Assembly (NCBI GenBank): GCA_030998015.1 | Contig: JARWMV010000206.1 | Coordinates: 1-18,936, forward strand | Reading direction: 5' to 3' | DNA: 18,936 nt | Source of the DNA: Ceratorhiza oryzae-sativae | Taxonomy: Eukaryota > Basidiomycota > Agaricomycetes > Cantharellales > Ceratobasidiaceae | Part shown: positions 16,276-18,936 of the stretch, in pieces | How positions within the stretch are numbered: the stretch's first letter is position 1 | How the letters are laid out: each line of letters opens with the position of its first letter | Notes under the pieces: generated by a model | What the model was told of the DNA's origin: nothing | The model's input: the letters and a program-made list of their open reading frames with translations, nothing else | Databases searched by the model: none | Program-made: the position numbers and the translations under genes

Positions 16276-16789
16276 AATGCAGTAAATGCATTTGGGAGAA
16301 TATACTTGCCATCAAGTGGACTCAACTTGTCTCTCTGGTGTTTAGTACAAGGTGCTTTCACAATCAGTCATGTTTGGGGCTCTGCATAATTAGCAGGTTT
16401 AGTAAATAAATATGGTGAATCAAAATGAATACCTATGGCAACTACTTCATTGTTGGAGTCCATTGTTAGTCCCACATGATCAGGGAGTCATGCAGCAACC
16501 AAGTTTGAGACAAGCTCAATCCACCATTGTATGTCTAGACAGTGTGAGTCTGATATGAACAGCATTGTCAAATGATTCACTTTTATAGTGAATTTTTGGT
16601 TGAGTACTATGCGGCGGGGGCACACCCAATGCGGGTAAACAGTCTGGTACGTGACTCGGTAGTCTCCTGTTCTCGACCACACCACCCTGGCCTCCGCGTG
16701 TACGTATCGTTCGCCTATTCGCCCACGACTGCACTTAACCTATTTGGTTCAAGGTGAGCGCCATCCAACCATCAAAACGTCGTTGTTAT
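16276..16789. other. Region upstream of the hAT transposase, no gene seen
   Basis: It should hold the promoter and 5' terminal repeat of the hAT element. Open frames here are short and show no motif. I see no reliable terminal inverted repeat; the G-rich stretch around 16612-16640 is the only compositional anomaly. Confidence 0.4.
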
Positions 16790-17393
16790 CACTGATATTC
16801 ACGCCCTAAACCGCCATCGCGTGGAGAATAGATACCGAGTACGTAGTCTCTCCATCCCTCCAGTCGTGTTTCCGACACAGGTGTATATCTTGTGAGTCCT
16901 GTGTACATCTTTTGATAATTGACCACCGCCTTTACTAACCATATATCGTAGTCATCCAGAATTTTGGGCCCACTCAACATATCACTAGTCGTGTCGCCGT
17001 TTGGTACCAAAGGGTTTGAGCACGGGTATGCTCTCTTTTTCATTTTTCCATTTTTTTTTTGTGTCAACTGACTCGAATAATGGCTTGGTTTATTCACAAC
17101 CCTAGCGCAAATTTGATGAAGCCCGCCTTGCGGTTCACTTCGTCAGTACCTAGTACATATCCTATGTGGTTATTGTGATTGGTTACGAGCTAACTCGCCC
17201 ATTTTTTACAAACGATGAGAATAATAGCACCTGTGGGCGAGCCACGTTGGCTGGGGTACAAGGGTATGTATGGTCGTGTCGCGCTATGCAGGTACTAATT
17301 GGATGCGTGTATACCCCTTGGTGCGATCGCGTCTTGGCGATGGGTTCTGGACTTGTTGAACCGCTCTCGTCCAATGCAACAACTGCTCTTGGC
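16790..17393 (+). pseudogene. Fragment of an unidentified plus-strand spliced gene, cut by an LTR
   Basis: Two plausible plus-strand introns are visible: 16881 or 16891 to 16951 (ACTAAC branch, CGTAG acceptor) and 17026-17105 (GTATGC donor, polypyrimidine run, CCTAG acceptor). The exon between them reads NISLVVSPFGTKGFEHG; the next continues KFDEARLAVHFVS before a possible GTACCT donor. A third acceptor may lie near 17228. The last plus-strand frame (17166-17393) stays open into the LTR, which suggests the third gypsy element inserted in or near the gene. I do not recognise the protein; start and end are not visible. Confidence 0.35.
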
Positions 17394-17902
17394 TGTCAGA
17401 GCTACGACCTGAACAGTATCGTCAAACACCGAAGTGGTGATGACAAGCCTATAGGCAGCGATGCCGGAGGCTTTACTGACAACGTCTAAGGTGGGACGTG
17501 CAGTGAGGGTGCGATAAGACGCAAGGGAGTAGGGTAGTAGGTGCACTTGTCCTTAAGAGGACTGGGCAGGGACTATGGACTGGTAGGTCACACAGGTAGT
17601 AGAAGGGGTACGACAGGAGGTCGAGTTCTGAGGCTTAAGGCTCTCAGACTCTCCCTTATATATTCATGGCCGAGGCAGTACAAATCAAATACCAGGACCA
17701 ATAAGAGCTAACAGTGCCACGTCACTACAGAACATTCCGGTAACACCAAACATTGAGTCAACAACAACAGGGTCACGTGACATGAAGGTAAATAAACCGC
17801 ATATATCTGAATAAACGGGACTTGTCCAAAATATTGTAAAAAGGAAGTTATAAAATGTAGAAAATTCATAATAAAATCGTGCTCATGGTCTAGGCCATGA
17901 CA
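17394..17902 (-). repeat. 3' LTR of a third gypsy element (509 bp)
   Basis: On the minus strand it starts TGTCATGGCC directly after a purine tract and ends CTCTGACA, so the ends are TGTCA...TGACA. A TATA box (ATATATAAGGG, 17664-17654) sits near the middle, as expected for U3/R. One TCACGTGA motif lies at 17773-17780. The flanking candidate target duplication is ttggc (17389-17393); its partner would be beyond the window. Confidence 0.7.
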
Positions 17903-17911
17903 CTTCCCCCC
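17903..17911 (-). other. Polypurine tract of the third gypsy element
   Basis: The minus strand reads GGGGGGGAAG right before the LTR start TGTCATGG and just after the pol stop codon. This is the standard plus-strand primer position for an LTR retroelement, and it sits normally close to pol, in contrast with the 3.7-kb gap in the central element. Confidence 0.75.
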
Positions 17912-17913
17912 CA

Positions 17914-18936
17914 TTAAGGCCCAGGCGCGTCAGGGTGATCTCGGTGGAAATTGGATAATGCTTCCGGTGCATTCTTGAGATGGGCTTTAGGTTCCCAACT
18001 ATTTTCTTCTGCACCGTAGCCTTTCCAGCTGACATAATATTCGAGTCTCCGACCGACTTTGCGTGAGTCCAGGATACGCTCCACTTCATATTGTTCCTCT
18101 CCTTCAGGGGTTATTACCATGGGTACTGGGACAGGGTCCCTTTGGTAATCGTCCACTGGCTTAGGATACAGAAGGGCAGTATGGAAAACCGGGTACACTT
18201 TCATGGACTTGGGCAAATCCAATTTAAATGTATATTTCCCGATTTGTTCGACAACCTTGTAGGGACCGAAGCGCCTATTATCCAACTTTTTGGATGGTCT
18301 GATGGTTTTGATATTTGATCCGTCTAAGAAAACCTTTGAGCCTACTTCGATCTTGGTTGCCTCACGATGCTTCCGGTTGTAGTATTCTGAGTAAGTGCGA
18401 TTTGCAATCGTGAGTGCAGCCTTGGCCTCTTCATGGATAGTTTTGAGGTGATCGGCATATTCATCAGCTTGAGGGACACTGCTTCCTTTGGTATTCCCGA
18501 CCGTAAAGTCTGGATTGTAGCCATAGCAGGCAAAGAACGGAGTATGTTTTGATCCAGCATGTTTCCCATTGTTATACGCGAATTCCCCCAGAGGTAGCGC
18601 AGCAACCCAGTCCGTCTGCCGATGGTTTATATAATGACGCAGATAGATTTCGATGAACTGGTTGAGTCTTTCACTTTGGCCGTCTACCTGTGGTCGGTAG
18701 GCCGTGGAGTAATGTGGCTCTATACCGAGGCGACTGTATACTTGGCGTAGGAATTTGGCGTTGAAGTTGGGGCCGCGGTCAGAGATTGTTTTCCGGGGAA
18801 GTCCATGTAGTTTCCAGACAAAGTTTACAAACAGGTTTGCGACATCTACCGCAGTGGCGTTTGAGTGAGTTGGTATAAAGTGCACCATCTTCGATAAACG
18901 ATCAACCACCGTGAGTATTGCGTCATAACCTTCAGA
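17914..18936 (-). CDS. pol: Gypsy integrase and chromodomain (partial, runs off the right edge)
   Basis: C-terminal Pol of a second chromovirus. The frame continues to the window end (readable SEGYDAILTV before VDRLSKMVHFIP), so only the C-terminal part is present; the first catalytic Asp lies outside. Visible integrase residues: Asp in ISDRGPNFNAKF and Glu in GQSERLNQ. Then a GPY module (RRFGPYKVVEQIGKY) and an intact chromodomain (YEVERILDSRKV, YYVSWKGYG, ENSWEP). The stop is followed at once by a polypurine tract and LTR. Codons and sequence differ from the central element, so it belongs to another family. No lesion is visible in this part. Confidence 0.95.
   Translation of the reverse strand, partial: SEGYDAILTVVDRLSKMVHFIPTHSNATAVDVANLFVNFVWKLHGLPRKTISDRGPNFNAKFLRQVYSRLGIEPHYSTAYRPQVDGQSERLNQFIEIYLRHYINHRQTDWVAALPLGEFAYNNGKHAGSKHTPFFACYGYNPDFTVGNTKGSSVPQADEYADHLKTIHEEAKAALTIANRTYSEYYNRKHREATKIEVGSKVFLDGSNIKTIRPSKKLDNRRFGPYKVVEQIGKYTFKLDLPKSMKVYPVFHTALLYPKPVDDYQRDPVPVPMVITPEGEEQYEVERILDSRKVGRRLEYYVSWKGYGAEENSWEPKAHLKNAPEALSNFHRDHPDAPGP

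Overview
The window looks like a transposon-dense block of a filamentous basidiomycete genome, probably an Agaricomycete of the Rhizoctonia/Ceratobasidium kind. The evidence is many 48-60 nt GT-AG introns with CTAAC/CTGAC branch sites, fungal Ty3/gypsy retrotransposons with chromodomains, a multi-exon hAT transposase, and CpG-to-TpG decay in repeats. The taxon is an inference. No intact host housekeeping gene is visible.

Layout. 1-330: integrase C-terminus of an older plus-strand gypsy element, cut off by an LTR. 331-10928: a 10.6-kb Ty3/gypsy element on the minus strand, bounded by two direct LTRs (331-1112 and 10161-10928). It has a self-primer-type binding site, gag, zinc knuckle, protease-RT, RNase H-integrase-chromodomain and a polypurine tract; gag and pol carry several frameshifts. 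10929-11904: a possible LTR or tail of the interrupted older element. 11731-11816: 8-bp tandem repeats. 12236-12711: remnant of a spliced gene. 13046-16275: a decayed hAT transposase with about 16 exons. 16790-17393: fragment of an unidentified plus-strand spliced gene, cut by the LTR (17394-17902) of a third gypsy element, whose pol (17914-18936) runs off the right edge.

The unusual part is 1113-4780, the 3.7 kb between pol and the 3' LTR of the central element. Instead of a short 3' UTR it holds a GC-rich cassette of three non-retroviral genes. One is a complete-looking CRESS-DNA (geminivirus/circovirus-type) replication protein with HUH endonuclease and superfamily-3 helicase motifs, its own TATA box and a likely 55-nt intron. 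The second is a divergently transcribed Cys-rich/basic-tailed protein with a clear 50-nt intron. The third is a 272-aa protein I do not recognise. The first two genes diverge from an intergenic region with 62-bp tandem repeats, which resembles the ambisense layout of small circular ssDNA replicons. A tRNA-like B-box inside a long inverted repeat lies between rep and the LTR.

Interpretation (inference): a reverse-transcribing element has acquired, or been invaded by, a rolling-circle replicon module. Because the second gene is antisense to the retroelement transcript, its intron would survive retrotransposition. The rep intron is in the sense direction and should be lost unless unspliced RNA is packaged, which gives a testable prediction.
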